A DNA stretch of 64,000 bases from Tessaracoccus palaemonis. GTDB taxonomy: Bacteria > Actinomycetota > Actinomycetes > Propionibacteriales > Propionibacteriaceae. Both the position numbers and the translations under genes were made by a program. Below are positions 32,274 to 41,057 of the stretch, in pieces. The notes beneath the pieces were generated by a model. The model was not told the origin of the DNA. It did not search any database and was given only the letters and a program-made list of their open reading frames with translations. The number at the start of each line of letters is the position of its first letter. Position 1 is the stretch's first letter. Location of the stretch: positions 310,001 to 374,000 of the forward strand of contig NZ_CP079216.1 of assembly GCF_019316905.1 (NCBI RefSeq), given 5' to 3'.

Positions 32274-32915
32274 TTACTGCGCCAGGCCGTACAGGCGGTC
32301 GCCGGCGTCGCCGAGGCCCGGCACGATATAGCCGACCTCGTTGAGTTTCTCGTCGACGGCCGCCACGACCAGGTTGCACGGCACCTTCAGGTCCGCGAGC
32401 AGGTCGTGCAGGCGCTCGATGCCCTCCGGGGCAGCCAGGATGCAGATGCAGGTGATGTCGTCCGCGCCGCGGTCGACGAGGTACTGCACCGCCCCACCCA
32501 GCGATCCGCCGGTGGCGAGCATCGGGTCGAGGACGTAGCACTGGCGACCGGACAGGTCCGCGGGCAGCCGCTCCGCGTAGGTCATCGGCTGCAGCGTCTC
32601 CTCGTCGCGGATCATCCCGAGGAAGCCCACCTCGGCCGTCGGTACGAGGCGCAGCATGCCCTCGAGCATGCCGAGGCCGGCGCGCAGGATCGGCACGACG
32701 AGCGGCGCGGGATCGGCGAGCTTGGTGCCGGTCATGGGAGCGACCGGCGTCTCGATGTCGACGGGGTTGACCCGGACACCGCGCGTCGCCTCGTAGGCGA
32801 GAAGGGTGACGAGCTCATCCACGAGCTTGCGGAACACCGGCTGGTCGGTGTTCTTGTTCCGCAGGTGGGTGAGCTTGTGATCGACGAGGGGATGGTTCAC
32901 GACGCGTACTTCCAC
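32274..32915 (-). CDS. upp: Uracil phosphoribosyltransferase
   Basis: 213 aa, normal length. It converts uracil and PRPP to UMP in pyrimidine salvage. Signatures: [24 protein letters not shown] at the N-terminus, [12 protein letters not shown], and the PRPP-binding [18 protein letters not shown], then the C-terminal [14 protein letters not shown] uracil-binding segment. GTG 32915 gives the family's usual [10 protein letters not shown] start; the longer frame upstream is not conserved-looking. Divergent from the tadA-associated gene. Confidence 0.96.
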   Translation of the reverse strand: MEVRVVNHPLVDHKLTHLRNKNTDQPVFRKLVDELVTLLAYEATRGVRVNPVDIETPVAPMTGTKLADPAPLVVPILRAGLGMLEGMLRLVPTAEVGFLGMIRDEETLQPMTYAERLPADLSGRQCYVLDPMLATGGSLGGAVQYLVDRGADDITCICILAAPEGIERLHDLLADLKVPCNLVVAAVDEKLNEVGYIVPGLGDAGDRLYGLAQ

Positions 32916-33051
32916 GGTCCAACTGTCCCACATCCACCCTCCCTCGCGAACGTGCGGGGGCGAGACCGCCGGAAGACACCCCGGCCGGTGTCGCCGGACG
33001 GGCCGACGTGCAAGGATGGTTACCGGGTCACCGGTCGGGAGGAGTGGGCAA

Positions 33052-33621
33052 GTGGACGTGTTCGACGAGGATGCTGAGCCCTTCAACCTGAAGGGGAACG
33101 ACGAGGACGAGTTCGACGACGACGATGACTACGACCTCGACGACGCCACCGAGGACGACGTGGACCTGGTCGTCGCGCTGTACCGCGAGGACGGCAAGGC
33201 GACGGCCGTGCCGCTGGACTTCGACCTCGCCAATGACCTCGATGAGCTGATCAACCAGCTCACCCGACTCCCGGGCGACTCCGGCGCCGACGGGTGGGTC
33301 TCGATCGGCGGCGAGTTCTTCGTCATCTGCCGGGCCCGCGGCCGCACCGTCGAGGTGCTGCTGTCTGACTCCCAGGCCGCGCTGGAATGGCCGATCGCCC
33401 GCGACGTCGTCGACTTCCTCGGCGTCGACGTGCCGGAGGAGGACGACGACTCCGAGCCCGTCGGGGACCTCGAGATGTACTCGGCCAGCGGTCTGCACGC
33501 CTTCGAGATGGAGGCCATCGCGACGGACTACGACGAGGACTCCGACGAGTTGCTGTCGCGCATCGCCGACAAGCTCAAGGTCGGCGACGAGTTCCACCGC
33601 GCCGCCGAATCCTTCGACTGA
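33052..33621 (+). CDS. tRNA adenosine deaminase-associated protein
   Basis: 189 aa, very acidic ([15 protein letters not shown] near residues 15-32). It matches the actinobacterial family always placed before tadA; features include [40 protein letters not shown] and [17 protein letters not shown]. Possible modulator of TadA; no direct evidence. GTG 33052 with GGGAGGAG upstream is chosen over an earlier frame start. Seven bases separate it from tadA. Confidence 0.88.
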   Translation: MDVFDEDAEPFNLKGNDEDEFDDDDDYDLDDATEDDVDLVVALYREDGKATAVPLDFDLANDLDELINQLTRLPGDSGADGWVSIGGEFFVICRARGRTVEVLLSDSQAALEWPIARDVVDFLGVDVPEEDDDSEPVGDLEMYSASGLHAFEMEAIATDYDEDSDELLSRIADKLKVGDEFHRAAESFD

Positions 33622-33628
33622 GGTCGAG

Positions 33629-34189
33629 TTGGGTACCCGCTGGCACGCGCCGATGCGGCTCGCGCTGGCCGAGGCCGACCGGGCCGGGCAGCACGGCGAC
33701 GTACCCATCGGCGCCGTGCTCCTCGGGCCCGACGGCGCGGTTCTTGCCGCCGGCGGCAACGAGCGCGAACTGACCGGCGACCCCACCGCCCACGCGGAGG
33801 TCGTCGCCCTCCGTCGTGCCGCAGCGGCCGTCGGCGAGTGGCGCCTGACCGGCTGCACGCTGGTCGTCACGCTCGAGCCCTGCACCATGTGCGCGGGAGC
33901 GATCGTCGCCTCGCGCGTCGAACGGCTCGTCTTCGGGGCCTTCGACGAGAAGGCCGGCGCCGTCGCCTCCCTGTGGGACGTGGTGCGCGACCCTCGCCTC
34001 AACCACCGGCCGCAGGTCGTCTCCGGCGTACTGGCCGACGAGTGCGCAGCCCGACTCGACGCGTTCTTCGCGGGGCGCCGCTCAGTGGGCTTCGATGATC
34101 TCGACGAGGGAACTCAGGTCGGGCTGCGCGCGGCGGAACAGCGCTGCGATCACCGCAGCGACCGCGACAATCCCGAAGCTGACCAGTAG
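33629..34189 (+). CDS. tadA: tRNA(Arg) adenosine-34 deaminase
   Basis: 186 aa from TTG 33629 (GAGG five bases upstream). It deaminates A34 to inosine in tRNA-Arg(ACG); that tRNA is encoded at 14412-14487. Zinc-site motifs HAE (His55, catalytic Glu57) and PCTMC (Cys85, Cys88) are intact. The usual C-terminus would be near FFAGRR; here the frame continues about 35 residues (SVGFDDLDEGTQ...) overlapping the convergent MFS gene by 108 bp. Confidence 0.93.
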   Translation: MGTRWHAPMRLALAEADRAGQHGDVPIGAVLLGPDGAVLAAGGNERELTGDPTAHAEVVALRRAAAAVGEWRLTGCTLVVTLEPCTMCAGAIVASRVERLVFGAFDEKAGAVASLWDVVRDPRLNHRPQVVSGVLADECAARLDAFFAGRRSVGFDDLDEGTQVGLRAAEQRCDHRSDRDNPEADQ

Positions 34190-35263
34190 ACCGCCCTGGC
34201 CGCCCGCGTGGTCGATCGCCACACCGGCCAGTGCCGAGCCGACCGATGCGCCGAGCAGCTGCCCGGTTCCGATCCAGCCGTACGCCTCGGCGGTGTCGGA
34301 GAAGTCGACGCTGCCGGCGATGACCGACGACACCGCGGCCAGTGCCGGCGCGCAGCCCAGCCCCGCGATGAACAGCGCGATCGACAGCGCCCAGAACCCC
34401 GAGGTGGCCGCCGCGATACCGAAGCCCGCCGTCACGACCACGAGCCGCAGCGCCATGGACCACCTGGTCAGCGGACGCTGCCCCGAGATGAGTCCGCCGA
34501 GCAGCGACCCGATCGAGCAGATGCCGAGCACGAGCCCCGCGTTGAGGGAACCCTCGCCGAACGACGCGACGATCGCCGCCTCGACCGCGGCGAAGCCGCC
34601 GATCAGGAACATCGACGTGACGAACATCAACACGACCGACGAGTTCCGCAGCACCTTGCCGAATCCGCTCGATGTCGCGGGGATGCGGAGCCTGCGCACG
34701 TGCGGCGCGAACGTGAAGATCAGCCCGCCGACGACCTGGATCGTCGCGACGATCAGCAGCGCCGTCGAGCTGCCGAGCAGAGTCACCAGCAGCGTGATCG
34801 CGACGGGGCCGATGACCCAGATGATCTCCTGCAGCGCCGCGTCGAGCGAGAAAAGCCGCGTCAGCTGGTTCTGCGGGACGAGTTGCGGATACAGCGACCG
34901 CACGGCCGGGATGATCGGGGGAGTGGCCGCGCCGCCGAGCGCGCCGAGGATCATCATGGCCGGCAGCGACAGGGGGACGACCGCGAGGATCACGACCGAG
35001 GACACGGCCAGGATGAGCGTCACCAGCAGCACCGGCATCGTGCCGAACCGGCTCAGCTGCCGCGAGACGACCGGGCCCGCGACCGCGGTGCCGATCGAGA
35101 ACGCCGCGAGCACCAGTCCGGCCGAGGTGTAGTTGCCCTGCGAGTGCTCGACGTGCATGAGGATGCCGAGCGAGTACATGCCTGCGGGGAAGCGTGCGAG
35201 GAGCTGCGCGGTGATGACCAGCGCGAGCCCGGGAAGCTTGAGGAGATCCGCGAATTGACGCAC
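34082..35263 (-). CDS. MFS transporter
   Basis: 393 aa with about 12 membrane helices. MFS loop features: GPVVSRQLSRFGTMPVLL between helices 2 and 3 and LLGGLISGQRPLTRWS between helices 8 and 9. The N-terminal ARFPAGMYSLGILMHVE is typical of the sugar-efflux/unknown-substrate MFS_1 group. Its last ~35 codons overlap tadA in antisense. GTG 35263 follows TAGAGT by six bases (leaderless). Confidence 0.88.
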   Translation of the reverse strand: MRQFADLLKLPGLALVITAQLLARFPAGMYSLGILMHVEHSQGNYTSAGLVLAAFSIGTAVAGPVVSRQLSRFGTMPVLLVTLILAVSSVVILAVVPLSLPAMMILGALGGAATPPIIPAVRSLYPQLVPQNQLTRLFSLDAALQEIIWVIGPVAITLLVTLLGSSTALLIVATIQVVGGLIFTFAPHVRRLRIPATSSGFGKVLRNSSVVLMFVTSMFLIGGFAAVEAAIVASFGEGSLNAGLVLGICSIGSLLGGLISGQRPLTRWSMALRLVVVTAGFGIAAATSGFWALSIALFIAGLGCAPALAAVSSVIAGSVDFSDTAEAYGWIGTGQLLGASVGSALAGVAIDHAGGQGGLLVSFGIVAVAAVIAALFRRAQPDLSSLVEIIEAH

Positions 35264-35269
35264 CGGCTC

Positions 35270-35275
35270 ACTCTA
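35270..35275 (-). promoter_or_regulatory. -10 hexamer TAGAGT, leaderless start of MFS gene
   Basis: TAGAGT, GAGCCG, GTG 35263. Confidence 0.5.
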
Positions 35276-35389
35276 CGGCTCGCGGCCGTGGCGACCAACT
35301 CCTCCTGCCGGTGCCTGGGTGCCGGTCCATCGGCACCCAGACCCGCCTCGATTGGCGAATCCGTTGCCTGATCCGGTAAATTAGCTCGC

Positions 35390-35476
35390 GGTGATGTGTC
35401 TGAGCGGCCGAAAGAGCTCGCCTCGAAAGCGAGAGTGGGGTCAAACCCACCGGGGGTTCAAATCCCTCCATCACCG
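35390..35476 (+). tRNA. tRNA-Ser (anticodon CGA)
   Basis: Acceptor GGTGATG pairs with CATCACC, discriminator G; CCA is not encoded. The anticodon stem-loop CTCGC-CTCGAAA-GCGAG gives CGA. Long variable arm and GGTTCAAATCC T-loop. Confidence 0.95.
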
Positions 35477-35480
35477 CTGA

Positions 35481-35518
35481 AGTTCAGCCCGATCCGGATC
35501 TCCGGGTCGGGCTGAACT
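35481..35518 (+). terminator. Terminator after tRNA-Ser(CGA)
   Basis: AGTTCAGCCCGA pairs with TCGGGCTGAACT, with an inner CCGG/CCGG stem, four bases past the tRNA. Confidence 0.7.
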
Positions 35519-35569
35519 GGTTATTGCGACGATTGACGTTGCTCGTCATGGGGGTGCGGGTTGGACCTT

Positions 35570-35648
35570 TCGCTTCGCTCAAGGCGCTTCGACAAGCTCA
35601 GCGACCCGGTTCCCTGAGCTTGTCGAAGGGCGCCGAGCGAAGCGAGGT
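35570..35648. repeat. Family A repeat, single unit
   Basis: CGCTTCGACAAGCTCAGCGA, GGTTCCCTGAGCTTGTCG and GCCGAGCGAAGCGAGG in inverted order. Gap 35477-35844 contains only this unit, the terminator and the family C hairpin. Confidence 0.75.
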
Positions 35649-35718
35649 GGATTCGGGCGTCGTCGGCAGGGGCTGTTCGCGCCGGTGCCGGGTCTTCCTC
35701 CCAACTCCGTCCCGGCGT

Positions 35719-35787
35719 GCATAACTGTGGCCTGGTCCGGAGCACTCGGACATAGGGCGCGTGCCGGGGCTCTGGCCACAGTTGTGC
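35719..35787. repeat. Family C 69-bp hairpin repeat, copy 1
   Basis: Terminal inverted repeats GCATAACTGTGGCC / GGCCACAGTTGTGC enclose 41 bp. Ungapped alignment to an equal-length copy at 48250-48318. Confidence 0.7.
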
Positions 35788-35844
35788 TCGGGTGTGAGCG
35801 GTTCGGGTCACTTCGAACCTGACGAAACGTCGACTGGGCGAGGC

Positions 35845-36384
35845 TCAGGCCTCCGGGCTGGCCGACGGCGACGGGGACGGGCTGGGGGAGGCGCTGGGGG
35901 CGGGGACGCAGACCTCGCCGCTCGCGACCTTGACCTTCTTCTGCGGCTTCTCGCCCTCGCCCTGGAAGTCGGTTCCGAGGAGGATGTCGATGGTGCCGTC
36001 GACCCTGCCGTCGTTCTCGATGGTGGCGTCCTTGTAGTAGGAGGCGACCATCGCGAGCATCTCGGGATTCTGGGTCTGGTTGCCGCGGATGACGGTGCCG
36101 CGGACGGCCTCGTCGGTGTTGGTGGTCTTCAGCACCTTGAAGCCGGCGTTCTTGAGGCGGGTGGCCTCACGTGTGGCCAGGCCCGTCGTGAACCCGCCGT
36201 TCATCACGTTGACCCGGACGTTCTTCGGCTGCAGCGTCGTCAGGGGTTTGACGACGCAGGGCGTGGGGGTCGGCGTAGGGAAGGGGGCCGTGAGTTCCTT
36301 CCAGCCCCAGGTCGCGCCCCAGATCAGCACCCCGAGGAGAGCCAGCAGGATGACGGGGGTCGCGATGAGCCGGAACGTTTTCAC
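35845..36384 (-). CDS. LytR C-terminal domain (LytR_C) envelope protein
   Basis: 179 aa. One N-terminal transmembrane helix (ATPVILLALLGVLIWGATWGW), Thr/Pro linker, then a LytR_C domain: VRVNVMNGGFTTGLATREATRLKNAGFKV, TVIRGNQTQNPEM, DILLGTDF. Ser/Pro repeats end the chain. Extracytoplasmic, similar to actinobacterial envelope-integrity proteins. GTG start with GGAG upstream. It follows the VapB-like gene by 36 bp. Confidence 0.82.
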   Translation of the reverse strand: MKTFRLIATPVILLALLGVLIWGATWGWKELTAPFPTPTPTPCVVKPLTTLQPKNVRVNVMNGGFTTGLATREATRLKNAGFKVLKTTNTDEAVRGTVIRGNQTQNPEMLAMVASYYKDATIENDGRVDGTIDILLGTDFQGEGEKPQKKVKVASGEVCVPAPSASPSPSPSPSASPEA

Positions 36385-36420
36385 GGGGTGTCTCCGCCTT
36401 CGTTGGTGGGTGGACCGGGG

Positions 36421-36714
36421 TCAGTTCAGCTCGAGCACGCGGGCGTGCATCGTCTGGCGCTGCTGCAGGGCCGCGCGCAGCGCGCGGTGGAGGCCATCCT
36501 CAAGGTACAGCTCACCCCGGTAGGCGACGACATGCGCGAAGAGGTCCCCGTAGAAGGTGGAGTCCTCCTCGAGGAGGGCCTCGAGGTCGAGGGTCCGCTT
36601 GGTCGTCACCAGCTCATCCAGGCGCACCTGGTGGGGCGCGATCGCGATCCACTGCTTCTGGGTGTAGCCGTGGTCGGGGTACGGGCGTGAGTCGCCAACT
36701 CGCTTGAAGATCAC
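36421..36714 (-). CDS. Conserved actinobacterial small protein (annotated VapB-like)
   Basis: 97 aa: MIFKRVGDSRPYPDHGYTQKQW, QVRLDELVTTKRTLDLEALL, FYGDLFAHVVAYRGELYLEDGLHRALRAAL. The family is near-universal in actinobacteria and often labelled VapB-type antitoxin, but no toxin is adjacent and the ubiquity argues for a housekeeping role. GTG 36714 with TAGGCT six bases upstream, leaderless. Confidence 0.7.
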   Translation of the reverse strand: MIFKRVGDSRPYPDHGYTQKQWIAIAPHQVRLDELVTTKRTLDLEALLEEDSTFYGDLFAHVVAYRGELYLEDGLHRALRAALQQRQTMHARVLELN

Positions 36715-36720
36715 CCCCTT

Positions 36721-36726
36721 AGCCTA
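36721..36726 (-). promoter_or_regulatory. -10 hexamer TAGGCT, leaderless start
   Basis: TAGGCT, AAGGGG, GTG 36714. Confidence 0.5.
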
Positions 36727-36870
36727 CCCAGGGGCGACGCCGATCGGTCCACGGGCACGCCCAGCGAGCCTGCGATGAGCTGTCTGCTGGGCGTCGCCGC
36801 AGGGCGGCCGGTCGCGAGAAGTGGCCGTGACTACCTGTTGAGGGGCCCTGAGGTGTGAAAGAGTCGCCCT

Positions 36871-38502
36871 GTGACCGATACTCAGCCGTCGCTTCGCGAC
36901 ACGATCATCGCCGGGTACACCTTCGACGCGCCCGCCGCGACGCTCGGCGTGCTGATCGACGCGGGCGCGCCTGTCCCCGACGCCCCGATCCGCATCCCCT
37001 TGGCGATGTTCAACCGGCACGGGCTCGTCGCCGGGGCGACCGGCACCGGCAAGACCAAGACCCTGCAGGTGATGGCCGAGGCGCTCAGCTCCGCGGGCGT
37101 GCCGGTGTTTGCGGCCGACATCAAGGGAGACCTGTCCGGCCTGGCGTCGCCAGGCGAGGTCAGCGAGAAGCTGACCGCGCGCGTCGAGGCGCAGGGGCAG
37201 CCGTGGGCGGCCGCCGGCTTCCCGACCGAGCTGTACGCGCTCGGCGGCGAGGGCATCGGCGTCCCCGTCCGGGCGACCATCTCGTCGTTCGGGCCGATCC
37301 TGCTGGCGAAGGTGCTGGAGCTGAACCAGGTGCAGGAGTCGTCGCTGGGGCTCGTGTTCCACTTCGCCGACCAGGCCGGCCTGCCGCTGCTGGACCTGAA
37401 GGACCTCGTCGAGCTGCTGAAGTACCTCACCGGCGACGAGGGCAAGGCCGAACTCAAGGGCATCGGCGGGGTCTCGTCGGCGACGGCAGGCGTCATCCTC
37501 CGGGCTCTCGTCGGCCTGTCGAGCCAGGGCGCGGACGCGTTCTTCGGGGAGCCGGAGTTCGACTCCTCCGAGCTGCTCCGCGTCGCGCCGGACGGCCGGG
37601 GGATCGTGTCGTTGCTCGAGCTCCCTCAACTTGCCAGCCGCCCTGCCCTGTTCTCGACGTTCCTCATGTGGCTGCTCGCCGATCTGTACGAGGCGCTGCC
37701 CGAAGTCGGCGACCTCGACAAACCGAAGCTCGTGTTCTTCTTCGACGAGGCGCACCTCCTGTTCGACGGCGCCTCCAAGGGCTTCCTGGACGCCATCGAG
37801 CAGACCGTGCGACTCATCCGCTCCAAGGGCGTCGGCGTGTTCTTCGTGACTCAGACACCCAAGGACGTGCCCGACGACGTGCTCGCCCAGCTGGGCTCGC
37901 GCGTGCAGCACCAGCTGAGGGCACACACGCCGAACGACGCGAAGGCGTTGCGGGCGACGGTGGCGACCTATCCGAGGTCCGGCTACGACCTGGAGCAGTT
38001 GCTGCAGCAGCTCGGCACGGGCGAGGCGATCGTCACTGTGATGAGCGAGAAGGGTGCCCCCACGCCCGTCGCGCACACCCGCATCTGGGCGCCGACGTCG
38101 CTGATGGCGCCCACGCCAGAGCCGCAGCTGCAGGCGATCGTCGCCGCGTCGCCGTTGACGGAGCGCTACGGGGCGGCGATCGATCGCGAGTCGGCCTACG
38201 AGATCCTGAGCCGCAAGCTCGCCGCCGGAGCGGCGAAGGCGGCGGCGGAGGAGCAGGCCAAGGCGCAGGCGGCCGCCGCGAAGGAGGCCGAGAAGGAGCA
38301 GGCCGCCGCCGCGAGGGAGGCCGCCAGAGCGCAGGCCGCCGCCGAGAAGGAGGCCCGCGCGGCCGAGGCAGCCAGGCGGAAGTACGAGAGGGAGCACCCG
38401 AGCCTCATCGACCAGGTGACCAGCTCGAGCACCTTCCGGTCGCTTGTCAGGTCCGCGGGCCGCGAGATCATCCGCGGCATCTTCGGGACCGGAAGGAAGT
38501 AG
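36871..38502 (+). CDS. HerA-like helicase/ATPase (DUF853, YjgR-type)
   Basis: 543 aa. Walker A GATGTGKT at residues 55-62, Walker B LVFFFDEAHLL near 287-297, and downstream GVGVFFVTQTPKDVPDDVLAQLGSRVQHQLRA with the arginine finger region. The C-terminal 90 residues are an Ala/Glu/Lys-rich coiled coil ending in a basic segment. Family members form hexameric rings; the cellular role of YjgR-type proteins is unknown. GTG 36871. The next gene starts 23 bp downstream on the same strand, suggesting an operon. Confidence 0.88.
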   Translation: MTDTQPSLRDTIIAGYTFDAPAATLGVLIDAGAPVPDAPIRIPLAMFNRHGLVAGATGTGKTKTLQVMAEALSSAGVPVFAADIKGDLSGLASPGEVSEKLTARVEAQGQPWAAAGFPTELYALGGEGIGVPVRATISSFGPILLAKVLELNQVQESSLGLVFHFADQAGLPLLDLKDLVELLKYLTGDEGKAELKGIGGVSSATAGVILRALVGLSSQGADAFFGEPEFDSSELLRVAPDGRGIVSLLELPQLASRPALFSTFLMWLLADLYEALPEVGDLDKPKLVFFFDEAHLLFDGASKGFLDAIEQTVRLIRSKGVGVFFVTQTPKDVPDDVLAQLGSRVQHQLRAHTPNDAKALRATVATYPRSGYDLEQLLQQLGTGEAIVTVMSEKGAPTPVAHTRIWAPTSLMAPTPEPQLQAIVAASPLTERYGAAIDRESAYEILSRKLAAGAAKAAAEEQAKAQAAAAKEAEKEQAAAAREAARAQAAAEKEARAAEAARRKYEREHPSLIDQVTSSSTFRSLVRSAGREIIRGIFGTGRK

Positions 38503-38525
38503 TCGTCGCGTGGGCCGGGGGGACC

Positions 38526-41057
38526 ATGACAGATGAGCAGGCACTAGCGGTCGACCCGCTCGCCTCCGAGGCGTGGGCGCCGGTGCGCCGCGACCTGCGC
38601 CGCCGCGATGCCACGGCGCTCCGGGTCATGCTGGGCCGGGAGCTGGACCACGTCGTCGGGCCCGACGGCGAACCCGTCGACGTCAGCGGCCTGCTCCGGT
38701 TCTGGGCAAGGTTCTGCCAGGCCGTCTACGACGAACAGGCCGACCAGCTGGCCGACGAGCTCGGCCTACCGCCTACCCCGGCGGGTTCCCGGATCGACTG
38801 GGACACGGTCATCGACGGCGTGTTCGCGGAGGTGACCGGGCAGTTTCCGGCGGCAGACACGGACCTCGGGGCGCGGTGCCGCGCCACCTTCGCCGTCTTT
38901 GCGCAGGCCGAGACCATCGTGTTCTGGGAGTACGCCGTCGTGTCGAGTGAGGTGGCGGCGACCAGACGCGCGCTGGCGCGACTGGCGGGCGAGGGCATCG
39001 TCGGCACGACGCCCGCGGCCGACGCATGCCGTGAGGTCGTGCACCTGTGCGCCCGCATGCTCGGCTGCCTCGAGGACGAACTGAGGGTGGAGGCGGCGAT
39101 GACCGCGTGCGCGGTCGACTCCGTCGGGCTTCGTGCCTCGGTGGCGAGCACGGGCCTCGGGGACCTCGACGATGACGTCGCCGCGCTGCGGGCCCGGATC
39201 GTCGAGGACCAGGGAATGGACGCCGATGTGACGGGGCACCTCGACGCGTTGCTCGCGCTGATCGCCGACGACATCGCCGGGACCCGGCCCTACTTCGAGC
39301 TGCTGTCCGACGCCATCGCGCCGGCCTCCGCAGCCTTCCTGGCGAACCTGCCGGAACGCAGAGCCGACGCGGGGGTCGCGGCCGCGCTCCGACGGGCGGC
39401 CGACCGTTGCCGCGACTTCGAGCACGGGCCGACGGGCCGCTGGTCCGTCTTCGGCACGGAGATCCGCGCGCAGCGGATCCCGCTGGAGACTGCGGCGGTC
39501 GCGTTGGAGTCCGGGCAGGAGACTTTGGAACTGACCGGGGCCGAGGTCACCTACCTGTACCCGTTCGGGCTGCCGGTTGCCGCCACCGGCACCGACGTGC
39601 TGCCCGAACTGGTGGCTGGCGAACGGCCGCATGACGACGCCTGGCATCCTGTCGACATGCTCGCCGGAGCCCGCATCGTGATCGACGACGCGCCCCGCTC
39701 CGACGGCTGGTTGGCCTCCTCGTCGGTTCAGGAGAAGGACTACCGGGCCTTCCGTGCCGTGTTCCCCGACCATGAGCTCGTCCTGACGACGGCGGATGGC
39801 CTGACCTACGTCGGTCTGGACCTCGACGTGCTGCTGAGCGGAATGGGCAATCACATCGTCCGAGTGAAGGTCGAGACCAACACCAAGGGGTCGGGTTCGG
39901 GTGGCAGCTCCGGCGCCTGGAGCCCGCACGATCTCGAACAGGCGGTGCGGCGCGGCGGTCAGTTCGCCGGGGCGGAGGGCGTCCTGCTCAGGGCCCGCAC
40001 CCCCGGCGTCTCCGACGGTGTGGAGTGCGGCTCGCTGCTGGAACTCGCCACCCGCATCGTCGCGGACCTCGCCCGCGCCGCTCACGAGCACGGGGCGAGC
40101 CCGGAGGAGGAACTCGATCGCGATCTCGCCGTCGTGGAGGGGTTCCTGGCCCGCTACTGCCAGGTGCTGGTGACCGTCTCGCGCGCCGACGCGGTGTCGC
40201 CGGGCGGCGGGCGTCGGTCGCTGCTTGACGAGTCGGATCTGGAGGGTGTGCTGGGCGTGCAGACGGCGCTGACCGCGCAGCGCTCGCTCGCGCAGAGCGC
40301 GCTCGAGTGGGTGGCCTACCCCCGCGCCGACGCCGAGCTCCGCCGACGGCGCACGCTCGGCGGCCGCATCCAGCGTGAGGTGATCTGGTGCGCCGGCGAC
40401 CTGACCGCGCTGTTCGTGCCGACCGCCCCGCACTGGAGATCCGTCGCCACGCAGGCGGACGTCCACTACGCCTCCAGCCTGATCGGCGTCTACTGGCGCC
40501 GCCAGCAGTGGCTGCGGCGCGTCGTCGACGAGGTGGGGGAGTCCCTCGAGGCCGATCAGGGCGCCTCGCTGCAGGTGCTGCGCGCCGCGGCGAAGCGTCT
40601 CGGCGAGGCGATCCGTCACGTCCAGCTGCTGGTCGACCGGGCGAACGAGCACACGCTGTCTCAGGACCAGCAGGGTCGGGAGGTGCTGCAGCACCTGATG
40701 GGTCTCAACGGCGTCGCAGAGCTGCGGCAGTCGCTGGACGCCACGGTCGAGGCGGCACAGAGCACGCTCCGGGCTCTCACGGAGCGCGTCGCCGACGCCC
40801 GCGCGGACGCCGAGGAGGAGGCGCAGCGCGGCAGGGAGCGGCCGTTGCAGATCCTGCTTGCGGTGCTGGCCGTCGCCGGGATCATCGACGTGCTCGGCTG
40901 GTTCAACGAGGGACTCGGGCGCACCGGTGACCGCACCTGGTGGCTCGGGGAGACGGTGCTGCTGGTGGCGACCGCGGGCGTGCTGTGGTGGCTGGGCACC
41001 CGCGCCTGGCAGCGGCGGGACAGCCGTCGGCGGAAGGACCCTCAGGAGACGGTGTAG
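38526..41057 (+). CDS. Large membrane-anchored protein of unknown function
   Basis: 843 aa, unrecognised. Mostly soluble helical and beta segments; no catalytic motif found. A Gly/Ser-rich insert (NTKGSGSGGSSGAW) lies near residue 460. Residues about 680-780 form long helices (VQLLVDRANEHTLSQDQQG, LDATVEAAQSTLRAL) followed by two C-terminal transmembrane segments (ILLAVLAVAGIIDVLGWF, GETVLLVATAGVLWWLG). This helical-stalk-plus-two-TM end recalls CorA-like membrane ends used in conflict-system proteins. ATG 38526. Its last 16 bases overlap the convergent lipoprotein gene. Confidence 0.6.
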   Translation: MTDEQALAVDPLASEAWAPVRRDLRRRDATALRVMLGRELDHVVGPDGEPVDVSGLLRFWARFCQAVYDEQADQLADELGLPPTPAGSRIDWDTVIDGVFAEVTGQFPAADTDLGARCRATFAVFAQAETIVFWEYAVVSSEVAATRRALARLAGEGIVGTTPAADACREVVHLCARMLGCLEDELRVEAAMTACAVDSVGLRASVASTGLGDLDDDVAALRARIVEDQGMDADVTGHLDALLALIADDIAGTRPYFELLSDAIAPASAAFLANLPERRADAGVAAALRRAADRCRDFEHGPTGRWSVFGTEIRAQRIPLETAAVALESGQETLELTGAEVTYLYPFGLPVAATGTDVLPELVAGERPHDDAWHPVDMLAGARIVIDDAPRSDGWLASSSVQEKDYRAFRAVFPDHELVLTTADGLTYVGLDLDVLLSGMGNHIVRVKVETNTKGSGSGGSSGAWSPHDLEQAVRRGGQFAGAEGVLLRARTPGVSDGVECGSLLELATRIVADLARAAHEHGASPEEELDRDLAVVEGFLARYCQVLVTVSRADAVSPGGGRRSLLDESDLEGVLGVQTALTAQRSLAQSALEWVAYPRADAELRRRRTLGGRIQREVIWCAGDLTALFVPTAPHWRSVATQADVHYASSLIGVYWRRQQWLRRVVDEVGESLEADQGASLQVLRAAAKRLGEAIRHVQLLVDRANEHTLSQDQQGREVLQHLMGLNGVAELRQSLDATVEAAQSTLRALTERVADARADAEEEAQRGRERPLQILLAVLAVAGIIDVLGWFNEGLGRTGDRTWWLGETVLLVATAGVLWWLGTRAWQRRDSRRRKDPQETV

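Noticed and set aside
36421-36714. Genuine VapBC toxin-antitoxin locus
   Set aside because: No PIN-domain toxin adjoins, and the protein is near-universal in actinobacteria.
36855-38525. N-terminal extension of the 843-aa protein (1400-aa frame)
   Set aside because: This part overlaps the HerA-like gene in another frame and is compositionally a shadow; ATG 38526 is used.
36871-41057. HerA-NurA or Sir2-HerA pair
   Set aside because: The partner shows neither NurA nuclease nor sirtuin motifs.
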